From JBGTBQ01 sp041749275 (GTDB taxonomy: Bacteria; Acidobacteriota; Blastocatellia; Pyrinomonadales; Pyrinomonadaceae): a stretch of 13,231 nt of DNA. The stretch is taken from assembly GCA_041749275.1 (NCBI GenBank), contig JBGTBQ010000374.1, forward strand, positions 1 through 13,231, written 5' to 3'. Made by a program: the position numbers and the translations under genes. Under the pieces are notes generated by a model that made no database searches, was not told where the DNA came from, and was given only the letters and a program-made list of their open reading frames with translations. Below are positions 7,723-13,231 of the stretch, in pieces. Position 1 is the first letter of the stretch; each line of letters opens with the position of its first letter.

Positions 7723-7878
7723 ATGAGGCGCAACGAGACGGACACACCTGACACACCACGCGCGGCGGACGAGCCGCCGCCCGTCGGCGGGAGTTGGTCT
7801 ACGCTGTATGCCGTCGTGCTTTTGAACCTTGCACTGCTCGTCCTGCTCTTCTATCTCTTCACGAGGGCGTTCGCGTGA
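7723..7878 (+). CDS. Small single-helix membrane protein, probable symporter partner
   Basis: This 51-codon gene has its ATG immediately after the deacetylase stop (TAAATG), and its TGA overlaps the symporter's GTG (GTGA at 7875-7878). The product has a polar, Pro-rich N-terminus (MRRNETDTPDTPRAADEPPP) and one strongly hydrophobic helix at about 28-47 (LYAVVLLNLALLVLLFYLF), followed by a short TRAFA end. GGGAAAG lies about 8 nt before the ATG. I do not recognise a named family. Its position resembles the small membrane proteins encoded next to some sodium:solute symporters (the DUF4212- and YhdT-type partners), but those have more helices. Coding status rests on the exact junctions on both sides and the membrane-like composition. 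It could act as an accessory or stability subunit of the transporter. Confidence 0.72.
   Translation: MRRNETDTPDTPRAADEPPPVGGSWSTLYAVVLLNLALLVLLFYLFTRAFA
7864..7877 (+). promoter_or_regulatory. Shine-Dalgarno and GTG start deciding the symporter N-terminus
   Basis: AGGG at 7864-7867 lies 7 nt before GTG at 7875-7877. Starting here gives a normal symporter N-terminus (RTLDWLVLIASLAGIVLYG). The longer in-frame ATG at 7794 would add 27 non-hydrophobic residues that lie entirely over the small membrane-protein gene. Confidence 0.7.
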
Positions 7879-9581
7879 GAACACTCGACTGGCTGGTGCT
7901 CATCGCGTCGCTCGCCGGCATCGTGCTCTACGGTCTGTGGAAGGGCCAGCGGACGCGCGACCTCGACGATTTTCTCGTCGCCGACCGCTCGATGCGCTGG
8001 CACCATGTCGCGCTCTCGATCATGGCGACGCAGGCGTCGGCCATCACTTTTCTTTCCACACCGGGACAAGCCTTCACCGACGGGATGCGCTTCGTGCAGT
8101 TCTATCTGGGGCTGCCCGTGGCGATGGTGATTCTCTCGATCACGGCGGTGCCCGCCTACAAGCGGCTGAAGGTCTACACGGCCTACGAATATCTCGAAGG
8201 GCGCTTCGATTTGAAGACGCGCACGCTCTCCGCGCTGCTCTTCATGGCGCTCCGGGGGCTTTCGACCGGCGTCTCGATCTACGCGCCGTCGGTCATCCTC
8301 TCGGTCATCATGGGCTGGGACATCCGCGTGGTGATTTTCCTCATCGGCGGGATGGTCATGCTCTACTCTTCGTGGGGCGGCGCGCGCGCCATCGAGAACA
8401 CCAACTTTCAACAGTTCCTCATCATCATGGGCGGGATGTTCGTCGCCTTCCTCACGATCATCTGGCTGCTGCCGGCGGATGTCTCTTTCGTCGAAGCCGT
8501 CAGCGTCACGGGCAAGCTCGGACGGCTGAACGCGATTGATTTTTCGTTCGACCCGACGAACCAGTACAACTTCTGGTCGGGACTACTCGGCGGCTGCTTC
8601 GTCGCGCTCTCCTACTTCGGCACAGACCAGTCGCAGGTGCAGCGGTATTTGGCGGGCGAGTCCGTCGCGCAGAGCCGCTTGGGCCTGCTCTTCAACGGGC
8701 TGGTCAAAGTGCCGATGCAGTTCTTCATCCTCTTCCTCGGCGCGATGGTCTTCGCGTTTTATCAGTTCACGCAGCCGCCCATCTTCTTCAACCCGACCGA
8801 GGTCGAGAAGGCGCGCGCGGGCGTTCATGCCGAACGCTTCCGCACGCTCGAAGTCGAACACGCCGCGGCCTTCGAGGTAAAACAACAGGCGGCGCGTAAC
8901 TACATCGGCGCGCTGCGGACGAGCGACGACGCGGCGGCTCAAGTAGCGGCGGAGAGTTTGCGCGCGGCGCAGGCGAGGGCGAACGAGGTGCGCGCGGGCG
9001 CGGTCGAGATTCTGAAGGAGTACAACCCGAAACCGAACGACAGCAACTACGTCTTCCTGAGTTTCGTCACGCGCTATCTGCCGGCGGGGTTGGTCGGGCT
9101 GGTGCTGGCGGTGGTCTTCTTCGCCTCGATGTCCTCGACCGCTTCGGAGTGGAGCGCGCTCGCCGCGACGACCGTAGTGGACATCCAGCGCCGCCTCGTC
9201 CGCAAGAACGCGAGCGACCGTTACTATCTTATCTCGTCGAAACTGGCGACCGTCTTCTGGGGCGGCTTCGCCGTCACGTTCGCGCAGTACGCCGGACAAC
9301 TCGGCTCGCTCATCGAAGCCGTCAACCGCCTCGGCTCGCTCTTCTACGGCACGCTCCTCGGCACCTTCCTGCTCGCCTTCTACTTCAAGCGCGTCGCGGG
9401 TACGGCGGCCTTCACCGGCGCGCTCGTCGGCGAGGCGGTCGTCCTCTACTGCTTCTTCTTCACCAAGATCGCCTTCCTCTGGTACAACGTCATCGGCGCC
9501 TTCACCGTCATCGCCGCCGCACTGCTCTTAAGCTTATTCACCAAAGCCACGAAGACACAGAGGCACGGAGAAGGAAGATAG
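7875..9581 (+). CDS. Sodium:solute symporter (SSS family)
   Basis: This is a 568-residue polytopic inner-membrane transporter with about 13 helices. Diagnostic segments are the N-terminal DDFLVADRSMRW, the family motif FGTDQSQVQRYLAGES (248-263), and the Ser/Thr-rich MSSTASEWSALA (419-430), which corresponds to the sodium site of the vSGLT fold. Between the helix near 281-298 and that near 395-418 lies an insertion of about 90 residues (301-390), largely charged and probably helical (EVEKARAG to AVEIL). SSS proteins couple solute uptake to sodium; substrates include sugars, amino acids, sialic acid and organic acids, and the one here cannot be read from sequence. The last 11 residues (ATKTQRHGEGR) and the stop are encoded by a repeat arm. 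It is translationally coupled to the 51-aa protein and sits downstream of the deacetylase, suggesting a shared substrate. Confidence 0.9.
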   Translation: MRTLDWLVLIASLAGIVLYGLWKGQRTRDLDDFLVADRSMRWHHVALSIMATQASAITFLSTPGQAFTDGMRFVQFYLGLPVAMVILSITAVPAYKRLKVYTAYEYLEGRFDLKTRTLSALLFMALRGLSTGVSIYAPSVILSVIMGWDIRVVIFLIGGMVMLYSSWGGARAIENTNFQQFLIIMGGMFVAFLTIIWLLPADVSFVEAVSVTGKLGRLNAIDFSFDPTNQYNFWSGLLGGCFVALSYFGTDQSQVQRYLAGESVAQSRLGLLFNGLVKVPMQFFILFLGAMVFAFYQFTQPPIFFNPTEVEKARAGVHAERFRTLEVEHAAAFEVKQQAARNYIGALRTSDDAAAQVAAESLRAAQARANEVRAGAVEILKEYNPKPNDSNYVFLSFVTRYLPAGLVGLVLAVVFFASMSSTASEWSALAATTVVDIQRRLVRKNASDRYYLISSKLATVFWGGFAVTFAQYAGQLGSLIEAVNRLGSLFYGTLLGTFLLAFYFKRVAGTAAFTGALVGEAVVLYCFFFTKIAFLWYNVIGAFTVIAAALLLSLFTKATKTQRHGEGR

Positions 9582-9685
9582 GAAGCAGGGAAAATAGAGA
9601 GGGAGCGTTGACCGTTCCACGCTCCCTCCTCAACAACGATCCTTTTTCTTGTCTTCCTTGCTCCGTGCCTCTGTGTCTCCGTGGC
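9546..9685. repeat. Long inverted repeat at convergent gene ends
   Basis: The left arm 9546-9578 and right arm 9652-9685 are reverse complements. The 25-bp core ACACAGAGGCACGGAG and its flank match at 24 of 25, followed by eight further matches after a single-base bulge (9660). The intervening 73 bp contain a second, perfect 10-bp hairpin (9599-9608 with 9619-9628). The left arm lies in the 3' end of the symporter gene, while the right arm ends 15 bp from the stop of the converging DUF2911 gene. Confidence 0.88.
9591..9628 (-). terminator. Probable terminator of the DUF2911 gene
   Basis: On the minus strand the perfect 10-bp hairpin GAGGGAGCGT / ACGCTCCCTC (10-nt loop, positions 9599-9628) is directly followed by TCTATTTT (9598 down to 9591). 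It lies 73-110 bp downstream of the stop codon of the gene ending at 9701, so it fits an intrinsic terminator for that gene. Confidence 0.55.
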
Positions 9686-9700
9686 TATTTTTTGTGCCAG

Positions 9701-10657
9701 CTATTTCTTCATCTTCCACTCGGCGAGCATTTTCTCGAAGTTAGCCATCGCCTGCGCGTTCGCGCTCGCGGCTTTGCCGACTTCGAGCGCCTTGTCGCCC
9801 GTGGCGATGGCGTCGGCGGTCTTGCCCTGCGCGGCGAGGATGCGCGCCTTGAGGCTCAGGTTGTTGAAGTTCTCTTTGGCCTTGATGGAATGCTCGGCCC
9901 AGCCCATCGCTTCGGCGAGGTCGAGCTTGTTATTGAGGGCGTAGCTCGCCGCCTGCAAGGGCGTCTGCCAGTCGTCCGGTTTGGCGGTGGAGATGGCCGC
10001 GCGCGCCTTTATGAGAGTCAGTGCGCTCACGTCCTTGACCTCGACGGTGAACGGGACGCGCAGGCGTTCCCAGCGAAGGTTGACCCGCGCGGAATTCTCC
10101 GCCGCGGGTTCGATGCTGTATTCGAGCCACTCCTGATTCTCGCTGACGGTCTCCGGTTTCGTCTTGACGCGGAGCGCGTCCTTCTTCTCGTCGTAAGAGA
10201 AGCTGCCCCACTGGCCGTCGTCCTTGTTGAAGATGATCGTCCATTCGGCGGCGTTGGGGATAGCGTGCAGGCTATAGCTGCCAGCGGGGAGCGGCTGACC
10301 GTTGACCAGCACGTCGTCGGTGACCTTGAAGAGCGTCGCCTCGTTCGCGCCCGCGCGCCAGACGTGGCCGTAGGGGACGATGACGGCGTCCTTCGGTCGT
10401 GCGCGCGCGTCATCCAACGTCGCCGTGCCGCCGCCGGCGGCGCTTGCGGGCGGGTCGCCCCAGATTTTGCGGCCCTTCACGCCGGGGCGGCTGTAGGTGA
10501 TGGAAACGTCGGTGACGCCGATGGTCTGCATGACGCTCGCCTTCTGGCTCGGACGCGGCAGGCGCAAACCGGACTGCGCGAGCGCGCTCGCCGAAGCCGC
10601 GACGCAGAGCAGGATCAGCGCGACGGCGTAAGTGTGGAATCTTCTCGCGGTGCTCAT
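9701..10657 (-). CDS. Secreted DUF2911-family protein
   Basis: This is a 318-residue protein. The start at 10657 is chosen because GAGGAG lies 8 nt upstream and because it begins a clean Sec signal peptide (RRFHTYAVALILLCVAASAS, cleavage after LAQ28). An ATG 24 codons further upstream lacks both. The mature N-terminal domain matches DUF2911: RLPRPSQKASVMQTIGVTD (32-50), ITYSRPGVKGRKIWG (53-67), VPYGHVWRAGANEATLF (94-110), and PLPAGSYSLHAIPN (122-135). The C-terminal part (about 228-312) is helical with a TPR-like pattern, as is common in longer members of this family. The family has no established biochemical role that I know of; its fold is beta-rich and the protein is periplasmic or secreted. 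It converges with the symporter and diverges from the NagZ-like gene, so it is probably its own transcription unit. Confidence 0.88.
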   Translation of the reverse strand: MSTARRFHTYAVALILLCVAASASALAQSGLRLPRPSQKASVMQTIGVTDVSITYSRPGVKGRKIWGDPPASAAGGGTATLDDARARPKDAVIVPYGHVWRAGANEATLFKVTDDVLVNGQPLPAGSYSLHAIPNAAEWTIIFNKDDGQWGSFSYDEKKDALRVKTKPETVSENQEWLEYSIEPAAENSARVNLRWERLRVPFTVEVKDVSALTLIKARAAISTAKPDDWQTPLQAASYALNNKLDLAEAMGWAEHSIKAKENFNNLSLKARILAAQGKTADAIATGDKALEVGKAASANAQAMANFEKMLAEWKMKK

Positions 10658-10665
10658 CTTAACTT

Positions 10666-10671
10666 CTCCTC
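10666..10671 (-). promoter_or_regulatory. Shine-Dalgarno deciding the DUF2911 start
   Basis: On the minus strand GAGGAG lies 8 nt before the ATG at 10655-10657. This supports the shorter protein and rejects the in-frame ATG at 10729. Confidence 0.75.
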
Positions 10672-10865
10672 GCTTTGTCGGATGATGGAGTCGGGACAGA
10701 CTGAAGATGCGCCGCGCCCAATCTCTCACGCCCTTTCACGGAAGATGCGGGCGCGTAGCGGCTGGAGTTCGTGGCGGAGCGTGATGGTAACAGAAAACGC
10801 GCGGCGAATTTTCACACAATTGTAAAAATCCCCCGGCAGCGCGCCCGTTCGTCTTCTCCGCCGTG

Positions 10866-10874
10866 TGCTACAAT
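10866..10874 (+). promoter_or_regulatory. Extended -10 promoter element before the NagZ-like gene
   Basis: TGCTACAAT has the TGn extension directly before TACAAT (5 of 6 to the -10 consensus). No good -35 is seen, which is acceptable for extended -10 promoters. Transcription would start near 10881, about 20 nt before the ATG at 10900. This argues that the longer in-frame ATG at 10771 is not used. Confidence 0.5.
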
Positions 10875-10899
10875 CGCCAAACTCCCCCGCCTGAAGAAC

Positions 10900-12132
10900 A
10901 TGTTGCCGAATAAAATCAACGAGCGCGCGGAAGAGTCGCTTGAGCGAAAGGCCGGGCGGATGCTCTTCGTCGGCCTCCCCGGCACGGAGCTTGACCGCCG
11001 CTGGCGCGAGTTGCTGCGCGAACTCAGGCCGGGCGGCGTGATTCTCTTCGGGCGCAACATCGAGTCGGCGGAGCAGATGGCGCACTTGAACGCACAGGTG
11101 CGCGATGCCTGCGGCGGGCGCGTGCTGATCGGCGTGGATCAGGAGGGCGGACTGGTTGACCGCTTCCGCGACCTCTGCGAGCCGGCGCCATCGGCGAAGG
11201 CCGTGGGTGCCGCGCGCAGTCCATACCTCGCGGAGAAGTTCGGCGCTTTGACGGCGCGCGTGCTCCGCCTGTTGGGCTTCAACATCAACTTCGCGCCCGT
11301 GCTCGATCTTTCCGGCGACAACGAGGAGAACGGCCTGCGCGCGCGCGCCTTCGGCCAAAGGCCGGAGATGGTCTCGCTGCTGGCGGGCGCCTACCTCGAC
11401 GGGTTGCAGCGCGAAGGGATCGTCGGCTGCGGCAAACACTTCCCCGGCCTCGGCGGCTCGACCGTTGATTCGCACCGCCGGCTGCCCATCATCACGCACA
11501 CGTGGGAGGAGATTTTCGAGCGCGACCTCGTGCCCTTCATGGACTTGATGCTCCACCGACCGGGCGAGCGTCTGAAGTCGGTCATGGTGAGCCACGCCGC
11601 TTTCCCGGACGTGTCTGAATTCTTGCAGGCGTGGTTCCGTCGCACCGGCGACCTGCCGACCATCGAGGGTCTCCACAAATTTCCGGCGACCATCAGCGGC
11701 AACGTTGTGATGCGTCTCTTGCGCGTCATCCTCAAGTACGACGGCCTCGTCATCACCGACGACATGGAGATGGGCGCGGTCGTCGGGACGCTCTCGGTCG
11801 CCGAAGCTTCCCTACGCGCCATCGAGGCCGGCTCCGACATGGTCCTGATCTGTGAGCAGGAAGCGAACTTCATTGCGGCGCGCGACCTGCTGGTCGAGGC
11901 GTTGAAGGAAGGACGTTTGAGCGAGCGCGCCTTGAGCGCCGCCGCGCGGCGTATGGATCGCGCGCTCGACATTGCGGGCGAGCCGGAGCAGTTCGACGCG
12001 GAAGAGTTCGCGGCGGTCTCGCGTCATATCGCTGAACTGAAGCATGAGTTGAAGGCCGCTGAAGAGTCGGGCGAGTACGCGCCGCTCTATGGAACCGAAG
12101 AGGATGGCGCGCGCCGCTCGTCGAACTTCTGA
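10900..12132 (+). CDS. nagZ: NagZ-like beta-N-acetylhexosaminidase (GH3)
   Basis: This is a 410-residue cytoplasmic family 3 glycoside hydrolase counted from the ATG at 10900; the frame is open upstream to 10771, but that extension does not look like protein. Family landmarks are LRPGGVILFGRNI (42-54), IGVDQEGGLVDR (77-88), FNINFAPVLDLSGD (127-140), KHFPGLGGSTVDSHRRLP (179-196) with the Asp190/His192 acid-base pair typical of NagZ, and GLVITDDMEMGAV (282-294) with Asp287 as the likely nucleophile. NagZ cleaves terminal beta-1,4-linked GlcNAc from anhydro-muropeptides in wall recycling. The usual PGHG is PGLG here, and about 23 extra residues lie between SHAAFPDV and PATISG. No signal peptide is visible. 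Family-level assignment is strong; exact substrate is inferred, since other GH3 hexosaminidases share these motifs. Confidence 0.85.
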   Translation: MLPNKINERAEESLERKAGRMLFVGLPGTELDRRWRELLRELRPGGVILFGRNIESAEQMAHLNAQVRDACGGRVLIGVDQEGGLVDRFRDLCEPAPSAKAVGAARSPYLAEKFGALTARVLRLLGFNINFAPVLDLSGDNEENGLRARAFGQRPEMVSLLAGAYLDGLQREGIVGCGKHFPGLGGSTVDSHRRLPIITHTWEEIFERDLVPFMDLMLHRPGERLKSVMVSHAAFPDVSEFLQAWFRRTGDLPTIEGLHKFPATISGNVVMRLLRVILKYDGLVITDDMEMGAVVGTLSVAEASLRAIEAGSDMVLICEQEANFIAARDLLVEALKEGRLSERALSAAARRMDRALDIAGEPEQFDAEEFAAVSRHIAELKHELKAAEESGEYAPLYGTEEDGARRSSNF

Positions 12133-12225
12133 GGCTTCGTCATCAAATTTCCAAAATCTCAGGTCGTCAAGCCTGCGAGTTTTCGAGTACCATGCTCGCC
12201 GTCCGTCGCGTCGAATAAATCTCGC

Positions 12226-12231
12226 GGAGGT
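12226..12231 (+). promoter_or_regulatory. Strong Shine-Dalgarno of the secreted DSPWAR protein
   Basis: GGAGGT lies 8 nt before the ATG at 12240 and fixes this start. The 107-bp gap back to the NagZ-like gene shows no convincing promoter or terminator, so read-through from that gene is possible. Confidence 0.7.
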
Positions 12232-12239
12232 GGCACTCC

Positions 12240-12950
12240 ATGAAAAGTTTCCAGCGCACACACACCGCGGCGTCGCTGATAACAGCCGTCGCGCTCACCC
12301 TCAATGCGCTCGCGCAGGATGTCTGGCGCGACAAGCCTTTCAACCAGTGGTCAAAGGAAGAGGCCGAGAAGGTGTTGCTCGATTCGCCGTGGGCGCGTCT
12401 CTCGGCGCGCAGCGGCGCGGCTTTCTACCGGTCTGTGAGCGCGCCCGACCCGGCCTTCAACTTCCGCCTGCGCTCGGCCCTGCCGGTGCGCCAAGCGATG
12501 CTGCGGCTGCGGCAGTTGCGCGAAAAGTACGACCAGTTGAGCGAAGCGAAGAAGGCAGATTTCGACGAGAAGAACCGCCCGCTCGTCGAGTGCCCCGCGT
12601 GCGCCGATAACTACGTCATCGCGCTGCACCCGCCGCCCGGTGGCCGCGAGCCGCTGCCGCGCGCGCTTCTCACGACTTCGCACGACAGGATCAAGCTTGC
12701 CGTTTACCTGTCCAACGAACGCGGCGAGCGACGCGAACTCATCCATTACGTACCGCCCAAGTCCGCCGCAAGCGGCGAGGCGGTCTTCTTCTTCCCGCGC
12801 TTCAACGAGAAGGGCGAGCCGCTGCTCACGCCCGCGAACAAACGGCTCGTCCTCAACATCGGCTCCGAGGCGCTCGGGGGCGATCAGGCGGTCAACCGCT
12901 TCGAGTTCGACGTGTCGAAGATGGTCGTCAACGGGAAGGTCGAATTCTGA
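12240..12950 (+). CDS. Uncharacterised secreted protein with DSPWAR motif
   Basis: This is a 236-residue protein with a Sec signal peptide (1-26, cleavage after ALAQ). The mature N-terminus carries VWRDKPFNQWSKEEAEKVL then DSPWAR (48-53). This pattern recalls lineage-typical secreted proteins of Acidobacteriota of unknown function; that is from memory, not from a search. A helix-rich part follows (ALPVRQAMLRLRQLREKYDQ), then a CPAC pair at 118-121 that could bind metal or form a disulphide, and a beta-rich C-terminal half ending VNRFEFDVSKMVVNGKVEF. No catalytic motif is recognised. It follows the NagZ-like gene on the same strand by 107 bp and precedes another secreted protein gene. Confidence 0.8.
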   Translation: MKSFQRTHTAASLITAVALTLNALAQDVWRDKPFNQWSKEEAEKVLLDSPWARLSARSGAAFYRSVSAPDPAFNFRLRSALPVRQAMLRLRQLREKYDQLSEAKKADFDEKNRPLVECPACADNYVIALHPPPGGREPLPRALLTTSHDRIKLAVYLSNERGERRELIHYVPPKSAASGEAVFFFPRFNEKGEPLLTPANKRLVLNIGSEALGGDQAVNRFEFDVSKMVVNGKVEF

Positions 12951-13041
12951 CTCTCTCGTGTCAGAGATGACGAATTCTCGGTGCCCCTTGTTCAGTGCGG
13001 GCGCGGCCCGCGTTACACTCTACGGAACTTGATCTCGATGT

Positions 13042-13065
13042 CCGACTGACACCGACTGACACCGA
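13042..13065. repeat. 10-bp tandem duplication in a leader region
   Basis: CCGACTGACA occurs twice in tandem (13042-13051, 13052-13061), followed by CCGA. It lies immediately before the AAGGAGG ribosome site of the last gene and is a small local duplication. Confidence 0.8.
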
Positions 13066-13082
13066 AGGAGGCTCTAATCGTC

Positions 13083-13231
13083 TTGCGCCGCACTTTCATT
13101 TTCGTACTGGCAATGACCCTCGTCTTCGTCCAATCAACCGCGCAGCCAACGTCGCGGAACCAGCAGCGGAGAGACCTCGCCACGCCGCCGCCGCCCGCCG
13201 CGCCGCCGGCGACGATGCTGCCCGCGCCCCG
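13083..13231 (+). CDS. Secreted protein, 5' part only (cut by window edge)
   Basis: Forty-nine codons are visible from TTG at 13083 to the right edge with no stop. AAGGAGG (13065-13071) lies 11 nt upstream, a slightly long spacing. The N-terminus is a plausible Sec signal peptide (RRTFIFVLAMTLVFVQSTAQ), followed by a polar stretch and a Pro/Ala-rich segment (TPPPPAAPPATMLPAP), which looks like a linker before a domain that lies outside the window. An in-frame ATG ten codons later would cut into the signal core, so the TTG is preferred. Function cannot be assigned. Confidence 0.65.
   Translation, partial: MRRTFIFVLAMTLVFVQSTAQPTSRNQQRRDLATPPPPAAPPATMLPAP

Larger units (their letters stand above)
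9546..9693 (+). terminator. Probable repeat-derived terminator of the symporter transcript
   Basis: On the plus strand the long inverted repeat can form a stem of about 33 bp whose right arm is directly followed by TATTTTTT (9686-9693). A stable hairpin followed at once by a T-tract is the layout of an intrinsic terminator, although the loop is unusually large and itself structured. Confidence 0.55.

Noticed and set aside
7794..7874. Longer symporter start at ATG 7794
   Set aside because: It overlaps the small membrane-protein gene in another frame. The GTG at 7875 has a proper ribosome site and a normal family N-terminus.
10816..10823. ACAATTGT palindrome between the DUF2911 and NagZ-like genes
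   Set aside because: It is only 8 bp and single-copy in the region; not enough to call an operator.
10771..10899. Longer NagZ-like start at ATG 10771
   Set aside because: The extension is Arg-rich and unlike the family, and it would lie upstream of the extended -10 element at 10866-10874.
10726..11676. 316-codon minus-strand frame opposite the NagZ-like gene
   Set aside because: It lies antisense to clear GH3 motifs and has the Arg/His/Ala-rich composition of a shadow frame in GC-rich DNA. The same applies to long frames such as those at 6640-7884 (minus), 1116-2030 (plus) and 9149-10825 (plus).
12946..12965. Hairpin TCTGAC/GTCAGA overlapping the stop of the DSPWAR protein gene
   Set aside because: It is a 6-bp stem with no following T-tract; not convincing as a terminator.
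12997..13011. GCGGGC-GCG-GCCCGC hairpin before the last gene, with TACACT at 13014-13019
   Set aside because: The hairpin has no T-tract, and the possible -10 lacks a well-spaced -35, so neither terminator nor promoter is called.

Overview
The window is high-GC DNA with long reading frames, GTG and TTG starts and many secreted or membrane-anchored proteins. The gene content suggests an environmental Acidobacteriota, most likely of the Blastocatellia type. The reasons are Asn-Ala linkers in a lipoprotein, a DUF2911 protein, a secreted protein with a DSPWAR motif, a TPR/SLBB export-type protein, and short dispersed repeats between genes. This assignment is a judgement from gene style, because no rRNA or other phylogenetic marker is present. 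No tRNA, rRNA, CRISPR array, transposase or phage gene was seen.

Left block (1-3930, all minus strand). In transcription order it holds a single-pass membrane protein with an NTF2/SnoaL-like extracytoplasmic domain, a secreted TPR protein fused to a polysaccharide-export/SLBB module, and an ankyrin-repeat single-pass membrane protein that runs off the left edge. The gaps are 94 and 84 bp. The two single-pass proteins share a similar stretch just before and inside the membrane helix. A 163-bp divergent promoter region separates this block from the rest.

Middle block (4094-9581, plus strand). It starts with a TPR lipoprotein. A 320-bp gene-free, repeat-rich interval follows, with two palindromes in mirror orientation and several TGCCTnCTGCCTA copies. 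Next comes a tight three-gene unit: a large secreted PIG-L/LmbE-type deacetylase, a 51-residue single-helix protein whose ATG directly follows the deacetylase stop, and a sodium:solute symporter that starts at a GTG overlapping the small gene's stop by 4 bp. The symporter ends inside one arm of a roughly 33-bp inverted repeat, which probably also serves as its terminator.

Right block (9701-13231). A secreted DUF2911 protein (minus strand) converges on the symporter. Diverging from it is a NagZ-like family 3 glycoside hydrolase, followed by an uncharacterised secreted protein and the first 49 codons of another secreted protein cut by the window edge.

A possible functional thread, which is inference only, is amino-sugar or glycoconjugate handling: extracytoplasmic N-deacetylation, sodium-coupled uptake by the symporter with its small partner, and cytoplasmic beta-N-acetylglucosaminidase. 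The best candidate for something poorly described is the deacetylase / mini-membrane-protein / symporter unit together with the repeats on both sides of it.
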